A stretch of 64,000 bases of DNA from Phycomyces nitens (lineage: Eukaryota; Mucoromycota; Mucoromycetes; Mucorales; Phycomycetaceae): positions 5,766,001 through 5,830,000 of the forward strand of contig JAHRBC010000003.1 of NCBI GenBank assembly GCA_022702545.1. Direction: 5' to 3'. Each line of letters starts with the position of its first letter. Position 1 is the stretch's first letter. Positions 35,441-48,034 of the stretch are shown here, piece after piece. The notes below the pieces were generated by a model. That model was not told where the DNA came from and searched no databases. It saw nothing but the letters and a program-made list of their open reading frames with translations. Both the position numbers and the translations under genes were made by a program.

Positions 35441-37391
35441 TCAGGGAAAGACGGTCAAACTCTCCTCCTTGGTTAGCTCTTTCTGAAAATCTTCGGGTCT
35501 GTTACCGTCTTTCTTTTGGGGATGCTCGGCCTGGCGCTTCTTTTCGAGTGCAATGGCCTCTGATCGCTTCATCCGTCCACGGAATAAAAAGGCAAGAACC
35601 ATCATTACACCGGCCAAGACAGCCTGGAGGATCAATGCTCTAAACAGATTGTTCTTTGGTGTCCCCTCTGTATCTCGCATGGCATCCATCGCAGAAACTA
35701 GGATGATACCGAATATCTGAGCTCCTTGCCAAAGAATCGAGTTTGTACTTGCATCTGCGACAGGATAAGACGCTATGAAATAATAATTATAATAAGCAAA
35801 CGCTACAACTCTTAACATATATATATATAATACATACTTTCACTACCGATTTCAATCGCAACAGGAACAAGGAAAGAAAGGAAAAACTGGTTCATTCCCA
35901 TTACAAAAAGAATCGCAGCATAAGCGTCCTGGCGAACTAGAAAGATAATATGCTGAGTGCTCTGTACTTGGATTCCCTTGTTTCCTTACTGATAAAGATA
36001 AACGCAATATCAGTTATCACCACCATAGGAGCAATCAGTCGCAGAAATAGCAAATGTTGTTTTGTCATATCTAATACGGGGCCAGCAACAGCTGCAGAAA
36101 TATAAAAAGATAAACCCCGTTAGATGCCTTGCTAGAACATTGATTATGTATACTTACAGCATCCCAAAGTACCCGCAAAGAATGCCACAGCATTTATCTG
36201 TCCTGCTTGAATATTGGTGTATCCGTATGGAGAGAGAATCTGAGTGAATAGGGTACCAAAGGAGATACTCAGGCCGACATTGATACTGTGGACAGCAAAA
36301 ATCACCCAGAAATTGTAGTTGGTACCCAACATCTTGAGACCCTTGAAGAACGAGGGTTTGTCCTGTTCTTGAATGAGTGAAGGTGGAGTAGGTGGTTTGG
36401 AGGGCATAAATATAACAGGTATAAAGACACCTGCACAAAGCAATGCAGAAACCATAGCCTAATTGCATTATTGTCAGAATTTTCTGCTTTGAAAGACAAG
36501 TTATGACCAACATACCACAAGGGATATGCGTTCTACACTGGTGGCAAGATTTGGCAGAAGAAACATGCCTAGAATACCTCCATAATTTGAAGCTGTCGAA
36601 TAGAATTGAAACAAATAAGACAGAATAAATAAAACATGCTCAACAAGACCAATCCAGACTACCTACCGACAAACATGCCAGCCGTTGCACGTCGATCTTC
36701 TGTAAACCAAGTAGAGGCAAACTTGTAAAATATAGAAATTATCGTAAGTATACCTTCTCATCAATATTTTATTAGATTATAAAAAAAAATACCATGGTCA
36801 TGATATTGAGCGTCAAAGGTGCAGCAGAAGAACCGATCACCTGCCCCACCATCGCAAGTGCATATGAGGGCGATGGCAATGTTCCAGCAATGCACCTAAT
36901 ACCGGCCCCCAAGGCACTGAGAAATGCAGAGAGCATAAGCTATATATAAAAAATGAGATCTTAGTAATGTGTATTCTAGAACCAGAAGAATAAGTTACCG
37001 TACGCTTGACGCCAAAATGCTCGAATAGCCATCCTGTAAAGAGACTCATAATCACATACACAACACCCTGTACATTTGCAAGCCAATTGATGGCTGTTAA
37101 ACCGACATTAAAATACTCGGCAGTTAGGCCAGGAACGACACTGTAGGTGTATTGAAAGACAGACACAGACACACGAAGTAATACAAGGATAAAAAGTGCC
37201 AGCCAGGCCTGTGGGTATGTTTTGAGGACTACATTGCTTTCTTCAACCATGGTTGCACCTGATTCTGATAAGGTGACTTCATCCATCTCGAGTTGGCGTG
37301 GAGCATATGAAGCTTGGCTGCTTTGTGAGATTTCTTCTGTATGGAGAGGGTCGGATCTATTTCCCTCCATGTTTTTCTCTAGAGTGCTCAT
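35441..37391 (-). CDS. MFS transporter, FLVCR/SLC49 family
   Basis: Eight exons: 36999-37391, 36793-36939, 36667-36721, 36516-36592, 36158-36458, 35990-36091, 35838-35936, 35441-35772; 1506 bases, 501 residues. Polytopic membrane protein with about 12 hydrophobic segments. SLC49-type features are VSVFQYTYSVVPGLTAEYFNV with INWLANVQGVVYVIMSLFTGW, VGQVIGSSAAPLTLN, FASTWFTEDRRATAGMFV and ASNYGGILGMFLLP. SLC49 members in animals carry haem, choline, ethanolamine or pyridoxine. The substrate here cannot be read from sequence. The 50-residue N-terminus and the C-terminus (KKRQAEHPQKKDG) are hydrophilic and probably cytosolic. An upstream in-frame ATG at 37442 would add a hydrophobic stretch; I preferred MSTLEKN at 37391. 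Confidence 0.88.
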
Positions 37392-39136
37392 CCGCTGGCT
37401 TGTTATACAGAAAGTGAGCGTAAAACAAAAGAAAGATGTCAATTAAATAGAAATCAAGGGTATTGGATCAAGCATATATATAAATGCCTATTTAAATATA
37501 TATAGATACATGTATAGACCTTGCCTTAAAAATTAGTCGTCTTGCCTCCTGATAATCTATATACAATAAACCGATCCCGTAAATGTGGCACAGAATTCTT
37601 ATAGTAACAGCTGTAATATCAGTAGCTTATAAGAACAATGGTAGAATAATAAACTTTGGTCTGGTATAAAGTACCGAAATTATTATTATCATTACTACTA
37701 TTACTATTATTATTATTATTGGTATTAGTATTATTTTTGGATCTAGTGGGCTAATTGACGACCAAACAAAACATATTGACAAACGGTATTCGTGTCGGAT
37801 TTCTTTCTTGTCCTGGGTTGTATTAGAATGGGGGAGGTATTTTATTGCCACATTGAGGAAACGGTTTTCCAAGCCATAATTATTCGTATCAAACTGCATT
37901 TCCAGACGCAACAAAAAAAAGCGTGTGCAATATTTATTATTTTTGATTTCAAAATACAATGTCTTGGCAAGACGGTTTCGGTGGAGACCTTTTTTGATCT
38001 TGTATATACAGACAGCTATCTCTCGAGACAACTTGTTTAATTTGTCATGATATGAGCTATTTGTTACAATTACAAGACATATTCTGCTGTATTTTGATAT
38101 AAACTACCTCTTTCCACGCGTCTATAGTTTTGTAAACGTTGGCACTTCTAAAATAAACGTACAAAATTCAGATTGAAATCAGCGTCATTATTTAAATAGA
38201 TCGCCTTGACTATACTCGTTTAGGTGCTGGGGCAGTAATAATCATAAGTATTAGTACAAGTCAACTATTGTACATATCAACTAAATAGGCAATGAAAACA
38301 GCAATGAAAACAATCATAAAAAAAACGCAAAGAATCTTTTGGTAGCATCCAAGAATATTCTTTACAATTGTTTATTAATGCCAAATGCCCGTCTTATATG
38401 CCTTTTAGGATACCAACCAATCCTTTTCTTAATACAACAAGGTTGACTTTATCTCATTTAATGTTCAAAATAAGCGGAAAATGATTCTTGGGAAAGTTTG
38501 ACATAATGCAAGGAGCATTGGGGTCAGGATGTTAAACAGGACAGGTTATCCTAATTCGTACCTTTATTTTTGCGTGCCTTGAACTTGGGTTTCTCCTTGA
38601 GTACTCAAAGACTCACGGATCTATTACTCAAACAATAGATCGACATTGTCTCTAAGCGAACAAGTGTATTACTTGGACCTCATGATTCAACCTTGGTTAT
38701 CCGGCTATTATGCCACGTTATTATTGCTATTTTATTTTTATTCAGAGTATAATCCTTGAGAACCAGTGGTGTATTACTCTAGATAATGTATAATTTACAA
38801 GTGCTATTATTATTTAAAATCTGGATGACAGGATACATGAATTTGTTTAGAAACTATAAATAATATAGGCAATGTTACGTACTCTACAGCTTCACTATTG
38901 CATACGGAGATAGTGGTAAGATTAGGATATGATAATTGTGAGTTTGTCTTTACAATCATGACCTTTTTGGTTTATTGGCATTCCTAGCCAACTCGCCTTT
39001 GCATGTATTCCTACTCTCTAAAAAAAAATATTCTCAATGGCATGGATAATTATTGACAGACTTGTTTGATATATATATATATAAGACTGATAACCTCTTG
39101 GTCTTAAAAAAATGTTAGAGGTTATTCGAACTCTCT
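37392..39136. other. Intergenic, no gene seen
   Basis: About 1.75 kb, AT-rich. It contains an ATT/ATC-type trinucleotide run at about 37678-37734 and a TA run at 39070-39082. Open frames (for example near 37792-38040) lack recognisable motifs. It holds the transporter promoter and the 3' side of the SLC35F-like gene. Confidence 0.6.
37678..37734 (+). repeat. Imperfect ATT trinucleotide tract
   Basis: A run of ATT, ATC and ACT triplets of about 55 bases upstream of the FLVCR-like transporter gene. Confidence 0.7.
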
Positions 39137-40605
39137 TTATAATTCGTTTACTTCTGGGTCTTTTTCTTCTTTTTTGACTAGAGAAAATGTGGCCAGGTTC
39201 ACAATAAAGAATCCTATCAAGACCAGTACAGCGCCTATTGCATACTGTAGAGCTGGTATATGGTGCTTAAATATAAGTTCTACTACTAAAGCGAGAGGAA
39301 TCTATGTGAAAAAAAAAATTGTTGAATGGAAGCGTGTGATTAAATGTAATATTAGATTACATACCGTTAATGAGACACCTATGGTAACAACCAAAGGAGA
39401 TGTCATGAACATGGCCAATATCCACAAATAATCAGATCTAAATAGCAATAGCCCGTCAGCTTATTATCTCGATAGTTTTACAAGAATGATACCAACTTAC
39501 AAAAAGGTACCAACAAAGGCATTGATTACAATCATAGCCCATAGACCACCGTTCAAAGGCAGTTGAAAGGTCTCGATTTTTAACCAATGGAGAATTGGAA
39601 AGAGAGGCCAGAGTAAAGCAAAGTTGAATAGGCCCACATATCCGAAAAACAAGGGTATATTGATCCTTGACTCGTCTCCAATCTTGAGCTTAAGAAGGGT
39701 AGTGTAGGCACCATAGAAAAAGGCACCCATGAGTGACAAGAGATCACCAATCAGAGCAAAAGGGTGCTCGGCATGTTCTTCTGCTAGTTGGTCAGAATAA
39801 GATACAAGCACGACGCCAGAAAAACTTGTAAAAAATAGCAACGTTTGAGAATTGGGACTTTGGGAGACATGTAAGAAGATACCTGATACAGACCGCAGCT
39901 GCCTTTACCCATGTGAGCCTTTCTACTCTAAATATTGTACCAATTGCAAGCGTAAAGAGGCCTTGAGAGGGGTTAGAAAAAAACCAAATGAGATTTTGGG
40001 ACAAAGGTACCTGACATGGATGATAGGATTGTGCTGCTGCCTACGCTTGTGTAAGCCAAACTCGCATTGTTGGTGTAATTGGCACAAAACCAGAGTAAGC
40101 AAAAGGTTAGACTAAGCTTTATGGTTTCCCTATCGGACAACTTGGGTTGAATTTGTGGTTCAATCTGTGGTTTGACAAATGATTCCTGGTCTCCAGACTA
40201 TAATTTATTGCTGTTATTACTATTACTATTCTTTATTCTGCTGCCTTTACCTCGTGGTCTTCAAGAAGACGCGCCGAGTCTTGTAAATCTATTCTTTTGA
40301 ATACAATCAAAAACCCATTTAAATAAAGATAATTAATTATCTTACTCCTCTGGTTGGTATTTGTCCTTTTTCCGGAATATCAAAAGGGGAATAAGATAGA
40401 ATGAAAAGGTGGTGGTGTTGATATAGGTAACCAGAAAAGGTTTGTTATATTTCTGGTCGCCAAATATACTCTAGTACAAAGATGATGAGATGATGACTAG
40501 AGTAGAGTGGATGCTAACATTCATTGTAAATGAAGATGAGACCCAGATCACGACGACCACCAAGAGTATCAGGATGCCATTGATGTAGCGTCTCTGTTCA
40601 AGCAT
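39137..40605 (-). CDS. SLC35F5-like solute transporter (DMT superfamily)
   Basis: Eight exons: 40519-40605, 40346-40470, 40251-40293, 40011-40197, 39883-39961, 39501-39824, 39365-39437, 39137-39301; 1083 bases, 360 residues. About ten hydrophobic segments in the EamA/DMT arrangement. Diagnostic blocks are YNKPFLVTYINTTTFSFYL, FCANYTNNASLAYTSVGSST, FSGVVLVSYSDQ, GAFFYGAYTTLLKLKIGDE and MFMTSPLVVTIGVSLTIPLAL. These match SLC35F5 and the fungal vacuolar/Golgi membrane proteins of the same group; animal SLC35F members have been linked to thiamine transport. An acidic cytosolic loop lies between helices 2 and 3. The acceptor of exon 3 was set at 40294-40295, because the nearer AG gives a stop. Confidence 0.88.
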
Positions 40606-41684
40606 GATCTGATGAAATGTACGATTGGAACCCACACACACTCTGGTATATTTTGGCATGCTGTTTTTCTCTTTACTATCAAGATTGCCTCTAATGGCAT
40701 GAATCATGTGATTTTTTTAAAATTGTTTTTTTTAGCCTTTAAAAAGCTGATTTATAGATACAACTTTTTATACAGAAATTCCTCTAGAAAATATATTTGT
40801 ATATGTATATAATTGTGTATAGATGCCCTGCAAATTCCACCAAAAATAATCCTGCATTTCCCCTTGTTTTTATATACATATGAAAATATTTATTTTTTAT
40901 TGATTTATATTGCTATGTATCTAGATATGTATAATACTAATCAAGTACGTGCATCTTGTTTTTTTTTGTTTACCTATCAAGACAATTTAATTAACAAGAT
41001 GTATAATAAAATGTAATGTAAAATAATCAAATATTTGTTTTTGTTTGGATTTTATCAGAGAGGGCAAGTATAATACAATATCATGAGATTGATGCGCCCC
41101 GGTTGCGTGTGGAGCACATCTCATTTAAAAACTTAATCATCATAAAAATCCAAAGAAATACAAGCCACAAGTGGCCAAGAATAATGATAATAATATTAAA
41201 GAATGTCTTACCATTTATCAGACTAGATTGAAATCTCGAGAAATGTAACCCCTCTCTTATTGCACAAAGGTTAAATGGGCTAAATACTCCCATTCAGACC
41301 CTTTGGCAACCCTTCCATGTCTCTTTGACACGGCCTTTAAGAGTAATTACCAAAATGAAAACAAGAGAGAAGGAAGAGAAATTTTGCTCTGTAAAACTCT
41401 GCTTATTATAGCCAAACATTCTGACCTTTAAATCAAGGACTGAAAAATTTTTGGGCAATAAAAAGCGGTCAAGGAAAGAAAGAGACTGCTCATATTAAAG
41501 GCTAATTAATCCGACCAAACCCCAATCAAGAGAGAGCTATTCTGTTTTTGGGAGATTTATTCAATAAAGAAGCTTTATATTCTATGCTAGGACCTCACCT
41601 CATCCACACTCATTAGATAGGATATAAATAGAGAACACCAAATAAAATGTTTTGCAGCTTTTAAATATTCCACTTGCTAATCTC
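40606..41684. other. Divergent intergenic region, SLC35F-like / KRE2-type
   Basis: 1.08 kb of mostly AT-rich sequence with several T runs. The last 100 bases before the mannosyltransferase start include TATAAATA near 41624, a possible TATA box. No gene or repeat family seen. Confidence 0.55.
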
Positions 41685-43153
41685 ATGATGTCCAAACGAC
41701 GGCAGACAGTGGGCATCCAGATTGCGGCTGCCCTTGCCGTCCTCTTCATATTCGCAATGTTCTACTTGCCCGAGGGACAAGACCCCTCCTCTGTATTCAA
41801 ACCACTCATGTCTGGCACAGAAGAGGCCCAATTGATCCCAGGTGGAGTAGATTTATTGGACCAAACCATTGGAGACCAACACTCTGCCGTTAAATACGAC
41901 CGTGCAAATGCTGTGTTTGTAGTCTTGGCACGAAACAGAGAATTGAATGGCATAAGAAAATCAATGCGTCAAATGGAAGACCGCTTTAACCGCAAATTCA
42001 ACTATCCCTATGTGTTTCTCAACGATGAAGAGTTTTCTGAAGAGTTCATTGCCCTCACAACCTCCTTGACAAAAGGGCAGACATTTTATGGCAAGATTGA
42101 TGAGTCCATGTGGGGCTATCCAAGTCACATCAACCAGACATATGCAGCAGAGTGTCGCAAGGACCTAGAGGCCCACAAGGTTATCTATGGTGGCAGTGAG
42201 TCCTACCGACACATGTGCAGGTACCCAAACCGCAAGTCTAGCGTATAATAACTCTCCTCCCCTTTGTTTTTAAAAAAACAGATTCCAGTCTGGCTTCTTT
42301 TTCAGACACCCGTTACTAGAGACATTTGAATACTACTGGTAAATATACTGCTATTTAATATGTATTCTAATGTGTGTTATCAGGCGTCTTGAACCAGATA
42401 TCGAATACTACTGCGATGTGAATTACGATGTCTTCAAGGTCATGAGAGACAATGACTTTAAGTATGGCTGGACCATCTCTCTCACCGAATATATGGCCAC
42501 CATACCCACTCTCTGGGAAACCACCAAGAAGTTCATATCGGCCCACCCTGAATATATGGAGACTGGACCCGAGAGTCTTCGGGAATGGATCACTGATGAT
42601 AATTTCAAGACTTACAATGGCTGTCATTTCTGGTCTAACTTTGAGGTAAGACAGATGGCTCTAGACGATGTCTAATATACTTTGATTAGGTTGGCTCCCT
42701 TAATTTCCTGCGTAGTGAACGATATATCAAGTTCTTTGAGCACCTAGACAATGCTGGCGGCTTCTTTTACGAAAGGTACCTTTGAATTTATTGATTCACA
42801 GGCTAACTTTCTTATGTTAGATGGGGCGATGCACCTGTTCATTCTTTGGCGGTTGCACTTATGCTAAAGAAATCCGAGGTTCATTTCTTCAATGACATTG
42901 GCTACAAACACAATCCTCTCATGCATTGCCCTATCGAAGGCTACCTCCAGAAACAATGTCATTGCAACAAGCAAGATAATTTTGGTAATTATTGAGTACA
43001 CTCGACTCCTCTTGCTAATCATGCTGTTTAGACTGGACCAGTTGGAGCTGTGCAACCCGTTACAAGAAGATCCAGCCTGATTTTATCTGGAACGAACATA
43101 CCTTTAGAAACAAAACAAACGCCTATATACCAGCACCAGGCACAATTATCTAG
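41685..43153 (+). CDS. KRE2: Golgi alpha-1,2-mannosyltransferase (KRE2/MNT1, GT15)
   Basis: Six exons: 41685-42220, 42282-42338, 42384-42645, 42690-42775, 42821-42984, 43032-43153; 1227 bases, 408 residues. Type II membrane protein: a short basic cytosolic start (MMSKRRQ) and one membrane anchor (VGIQIAAALAVLFIFAMFYL), then the lumenal catalytic domain. GT15 motifs are ANAVFVVLARNRELNGI, YPYVFLNDEEFSEEF, YRHMCRFQSGFFFRHPLL, RLEPDIEYYCDVNYDVF (metal-binding segment), YGWTISLTEY, YNGCHFWSNFEVGSLNF and RWGDAPVHSLAVALML. Such enzymes extend O- and N-linked mannan chains on cell-wall glycoproteins with GDP-mannose. Cysteines in MHCPIEGYLQKQCHC and WSCATRY lie near the C-terminus. The ATG pair at 41685 is the first in frame. 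Confidence 0.95.
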
Positions 43154-43349
43154 TTACAAAAAAAAAGCTTTAGAGCCTAGATTATTTCATAATAAACCAT
43201 TGCAGATCAAACCCATAATTTGTAAATCGTTGCACCAATGAACGGCGATCCTTTCCCAAAGGTTTTGTGCAGTCACCTCTCTTTTGTCCCAAACTGTAAT
43301 CAATTCCACTCCGCAAATCTCACTACACATCTCGTTTCATCTGATCATC

Positions 43350-45673
43350 ATGCTTGACCATTTTTCAATCTTAACAAAGGGTGGTTTTGTTCTCTGGCAA
43401 AAATCCTACGCGCCTTTGTCTGGAGCACCTGTAGATGCTCTTATCAAGAATGTCCTTATTGAGGAACGGGCAGGCACTGTTTCCTATTCAAAGGACAATT
43501 ATGCACTCAGATGGACATTTGCTAATGAGGTCGACCTTGTATTTGTGGTAAAGCCATTTTATATGTTGTACGACAAGCAAGAGATTTATCAATTGATATA
43601 AATGTATACAATATATCTTGTAAAGGTCGCCTATCAAAAAATCCTGCAGCTTGCCTACATTGATGAACTTCTCGAGACAGTCAAACGCTTATTCCTGGAC
43701 ATGTATTCTTCAGTAATTGGCGATAACCAGGGTATCAATGGCAATTATAATGAGTTTGAGCCAGTATTTTCAAAAGTATTAAAACAACTTGAAGACAAAT
43801 ATGCAGTAAGTAAGATAAATGATCCTTTTTATTTACACCAATATGCACGGAAATACCAGGGATCATATATATATATATATAGCGTCAATTCTTTGTAATC
43901 AAAGACTAACCACTGGCTTAGAATCGGCCTCGAGCACCACGAAAGTTTGAAGAGACAAAAAAGTTTGAAAATACCCTGAAAGGATCAAAAGTAGCACCAA
44001 GTAATAATCAGCTGTTAGCTACAGCATCGCGTACCGTGGATGAGGATGAGATTGCAAAGAACATCAAAGCCCTCAAGTTACAATCTGGAGGAAAGGGAGG
44101 ACCCAAGAACAGAAAGGGTGGTCGTGTGTCTGCAAAAACATCGCCTGCACCTTCGCCAGATATGAACGAGTATGTGAATATGTGTAAAATGATAAATGTA
44201 TGACGGGAAATAACATGGATCTGTAAAAAAAAAGTGATAATACTGGTAAAAAGAAGAAATCTCAAAAACAAGCTCGCGTGTGGGAAGGACAGATATCTCG
44301 AGGAGAAATGGAGACCTTGGATTATTCAAAGGGAAAAATCGAGGGCGACGATTCTCTCGATACAGAAGCTGTTGCGGCTCAGTTTATGGACCACAGCAAA
44401 TTGGGTAGTAAGAACAAGGATGGAATCTATGAGGTACAGGACGTATTGGAATCTGAAGATGAAGAGGAAGAGGAAGAAAACGTGGCGTCTTCCAATAGTG
44501 GTGGCATTTTCTCTTTCCTTAAAAACATTACTGGCCAAAGAGAATTATCGGCAGACACTCTTGATCCTGTGCTGGCAACAATGAAGGAGCACTTGATCAA
44601 CAAGAACGTGGCTAGTGAGATTGCAGAGCATCTCTGCCAGAGTGTGCGATCAAGTTTGATGGGCAAGAAACTAGGTGGTTTTGAACGTAAGTCAATTCAC
44701 AAGGCATATTGGCTGGTTACTTGTATAAAAATGACTTTAATTGGTTAGGTGTGTCTACGGCTGTAAAGAACAGTATGGAGACTGCATTGAAGCGGATCTT
44801 GACTCCAAAGACATCATTGGATATCCTGAGAGATATTGAGCAAACAAGAGCAGAAGGCAGACCCTATGTCATTTCCTTCATTGGTGTGAATGGTGTTGGA
44901 AAGGTAGGCACAATTGTTGTTTCTGGTGATGGGCATATTAACCGTTACCGAAATGCTAGTCGACCAACCTTAGCAAAGTGTGTTTCTGGTTGCTGCAGAA
45001 CAACTGCAAGGTCTTGATCGCTGCTTGCGATACATTCAGAAGTGGTGCTGTTGAACAATTGCGTGTACATGCACGTAACCTGAGGGCCCTACAGACAAGT
45101 GGTAGTGGTGTTGTTGAGCTATTTGAGAGAGGTTATGGAAAGGATTCTGCAGGCATTGCCAAAGATGCTATCAGCTATGGTAAAGTATTTTGGCATGGAT
45201 ATTGTGTGGTATTTAAACATTTTGATCATAGCTACTGTCAACCGATTTGATGTGGTCTTGATTGATACTGCTGGACGTATGCAGGACAATGAGCCTTTGA
45301 TGCGTGCCCTTGCCAAGCTTGTCTCGGTCAACAACCCAGACAAGATTATATTTGTGGGAGAAGCCTTGGTTGGAAATGAAGCTGTCGACCAATTGACCAA
45401 ATTCAACCAGGCCCTCAAGGATTTCTCGGGTCTGCAGAATCCAAGACATATTGACGGCATGATTCTGACAAAGTTTGATACAATCGATGACAAGGTAAGA
45501 CCTCCAACACTGCCTTTGTACAAGTGCCAACATCTTTTCTTTAGGTTGGAGCTGCATTATCCATGACATATATTACTGGACAACCCATCTATTTTGTCGG
45601 CACAGGACAAACATACACTGATCTCAAGAATCTTCGTGTATCGCATGTAGTCCATAGTCTGTTGCAAAACTAG
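43350..45673 (+). CDS. SRP101: Signal recognition particle receptor alpha subunit
   Basis: Eight exons: 43350-43547, 43626-43805, 43922-44169, 44235-44686, 44749-44903, 44960-45179, 45232-45494, 45545-45673; 1845 bases, 614 residues. It docks SRP-ribosome complexes on the ER. The N-terminal SRX longin domain ([20 protein letters not shown] ... [20 protein letters not shown]) binds the beta subunit. A charged linker follows ([12 protein letters not shown]; an acidic run of Glu near 44460-44480). Then the NG domain: helical N part ([18 protein letters not shown]), G1 [29 protein letters not shown] (G3), TKFD (G4), and the closing [16 protein letters not shown]. The length fits SRP101/SRPRA (about 620). 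Same strand as the KRE2-type gene, 196 bases downstream. Confidence 0.96.
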
Positions 45674-45867
45674 TCTTTAAACTAAAAGAAATTAAACATG
45701 TATAGAGAGAAAGAAAGAGAGAAAGAGTCAAGGAAGAATCCTTTTTTTATATATATATTGAATCTTACTAAAGAGACGTCATCAGAGTGTATGATCAAGG
45801 AAAAATGTACATTTTATTTTTGTTTTTATTTGACAGCACCCCTCTCCTTTTCTTATTTTGGCTCAGG

Positions 45868-47932
45868 ATGTTTCCCTCTCGCCTGTCATTACTGAGACCA
45901 GGTCGTCTGCTGAGCAGACCTCTTTCTTCTTTAAAGTACTCTACAAAGGCCAATGTCATTAGCGACATGACCAAACGTGGTCTTGTAGCCAACCTTACAA
46001 GGCAAGCAAACTGTTTAAACTATATTAATGTTTTATTGTTCTACTTTTATTACCTATATATCCACAATCTACATGATCAATTCCATTTTATATATATATA
46101 TATTCGACTGCTCATAATAATAAAATCCATGCTTCTCTTTCTACATTACTCAACAGTGCTGAAATATCTCAACACACAGAGACTTCCACTGCTATATACT
46201 GTGGTGTAGACCCAACTGCCAGAAGTCTCCACCTTGGCAATCTCGTTACACTCATGGGTCTATTGCATTTCCACATCCGTGGCCATCAGACTATTGCCCT
46301 TGTGAGATCAATTAATAGATTTAACCGTACAAGCAAACTAACAAGTATCCTTCTATACTTGCCCTGTTCAACTTCTCTCTTGTTTTGAACCAATATTTGT
46401 GCATATGTTTGTCCCATGTTTTTTTTAGGTGGGTGGAGCAACAGGGAGCATCGGTGATCCTTCAGGTCGTAGTTCTGAACGTGTCCCTTTGACAGAAGAT
46501 GTCCTCCGGATAAATGTGGCTGGAATTGAACAGCAGATCCATCGATTCTTCTCCAATGGAAGTGAATATGCCAATCGCCGTGGGTATAAAGGAGCCAGTA
46601 TTGCTCCAAAGGTTCTGAACAACTATGAATGGTTCAGTTCAATGAATGCACTTGAATTCTTGGGTAATGTTGGACGTTATGCCCGTGTGAATACAATGTT
46701 GGCTAAAGAGAGGTATATATATATATATATTTAAAAAAAGGATCATTTGGGATTTATTGGTAATATGAATGCTCATAAATGTGTTGATTAGCGTGAAATC
46801 TCGTATCGAGACTACCCAGGGTATCAGCTTCACTGAGTTTTCATACCAGCTGTTGCAGGCTTATGACTTTTGGTATCTACATAAGAATCATGGCTGTCGA
46901 ATCCAAGTAAGTCAAATGCAATACTTTTACTCTGTTTGCCAACATTTGTATTTCAAGATTGGCGGTAGTGATCAATGGGGAAACATCACTGCTGGTATTG
47001 ACATGATCAACAGAAAGAGGGATCAAGGAACAGAGGGAGAGCCTGAAAAGGCCTATGGTATTACCATTCCTCTTCTTTTAACCTCTTCTGGTGACAAGTT
47101 TGGCAAATCTGCTGGCAATGCTGTCTGGCTTAATGAATCAATGACCAGTATCTTTGATTTCTATCAGGTAAGATGAGAGAAAATGATGAAATTATGTATT
47201 TATTGCTATTGAATGTATCCTAGTTCTTCATAAAGACTGCAGATGCAGATGTTGGCAAGTATCTGTCAATGTTTACACTTTTGGATCAAAATGAGATTGA
47301 GGATGTTTTAAAGACACACGAGGTAATAGGGATCAATTGTTTCTATCAATCGAACAAGTTCAAATTCCCTATTATATAGGCCAACCCCGAGAAGCGTTTC
47401 GCTCAAGAGAGACTCGCAATGGAAACTACTGAGCTAGTCCATGGACGTAAGTTTAGATATGAATGAGGGATTTTGAGTTGTGAATAGTCTAATTGAGAAT
47501 TTTGGATATTTCTAGGGGATGGTGTCCAGAAAGCAAAGACGGCCAGCCAAGTCTTATTTGGCGGTGATCTGAGCACTTTGAGTGGTGAAGAGATCATTGA
47601 TGCCTTCAAGGATGATTCAACCCGTATGGTCAAGGTCGAAAGATCCAAACTGAGCTCGTGTGGACTTGATTCGCTTGCAACTCTCGCAAATGCCACCCAG
47701 TCCAAGTGTAAGTCCAAGCAGCCTACCAAAATAAAGCAATATGATATTCATTCATTCATTCTTTACACCTGTAGCCGAGGCACAAAAGAAAATCAAGGCT
47801 GGTGGAATGTACATCAACAATTCTCGTGTAACAGATCCTCGTTACAAAGTGACAGAGGCAGACTGGATCGATAACAAAGTGTGCGTTCTGCGTGTAGGCA
47901 AATCCTCTTACCATTTGATCCAGGCTGTATAG
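45868..47932 (+). CDS. MSY1: Tyrosyl-tRNA synthetase, mitochondrial
   Basis: Nine exons: 45868-46001, 46157-46301, 46429-46712, 46792-46906, 46958-47167, 47224-47322, 47380-47446, 47516-47707, 47775-47932; 1404 bases, 467 residues. Bacterial-type TyrRS with an N-terminal presequence ([19 protein letters not shown], Arg/Ser/Leu-rich, no acids). Class I signatures are [19 protein letters not shown] (HIGH motif as HLGN), [36 protein letters not shown] and GDKFGKS (KMSKS). The C-terminal S4-like domain shows [15 protein letters not shown] and [14 protein letters not shown]. It charges mitochondrial tRNA-Tyr; in some fungi the homologue also helps group I intron splicing. The first intron appears to start with GC (ACAAG|GCAAGC). 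It ends 102 bases from the convergent BRX1 gene. Confidence 0.95.
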
Positions 47933-48034
47933 ACAATAACGGCCCACTTGGAATTTAATTTTTAGAGAATATTTTTATATTATATATAATAGACCATTTT
48001 TTTGAATTTATTTAACAGTTTTTGCTTATGGTTT

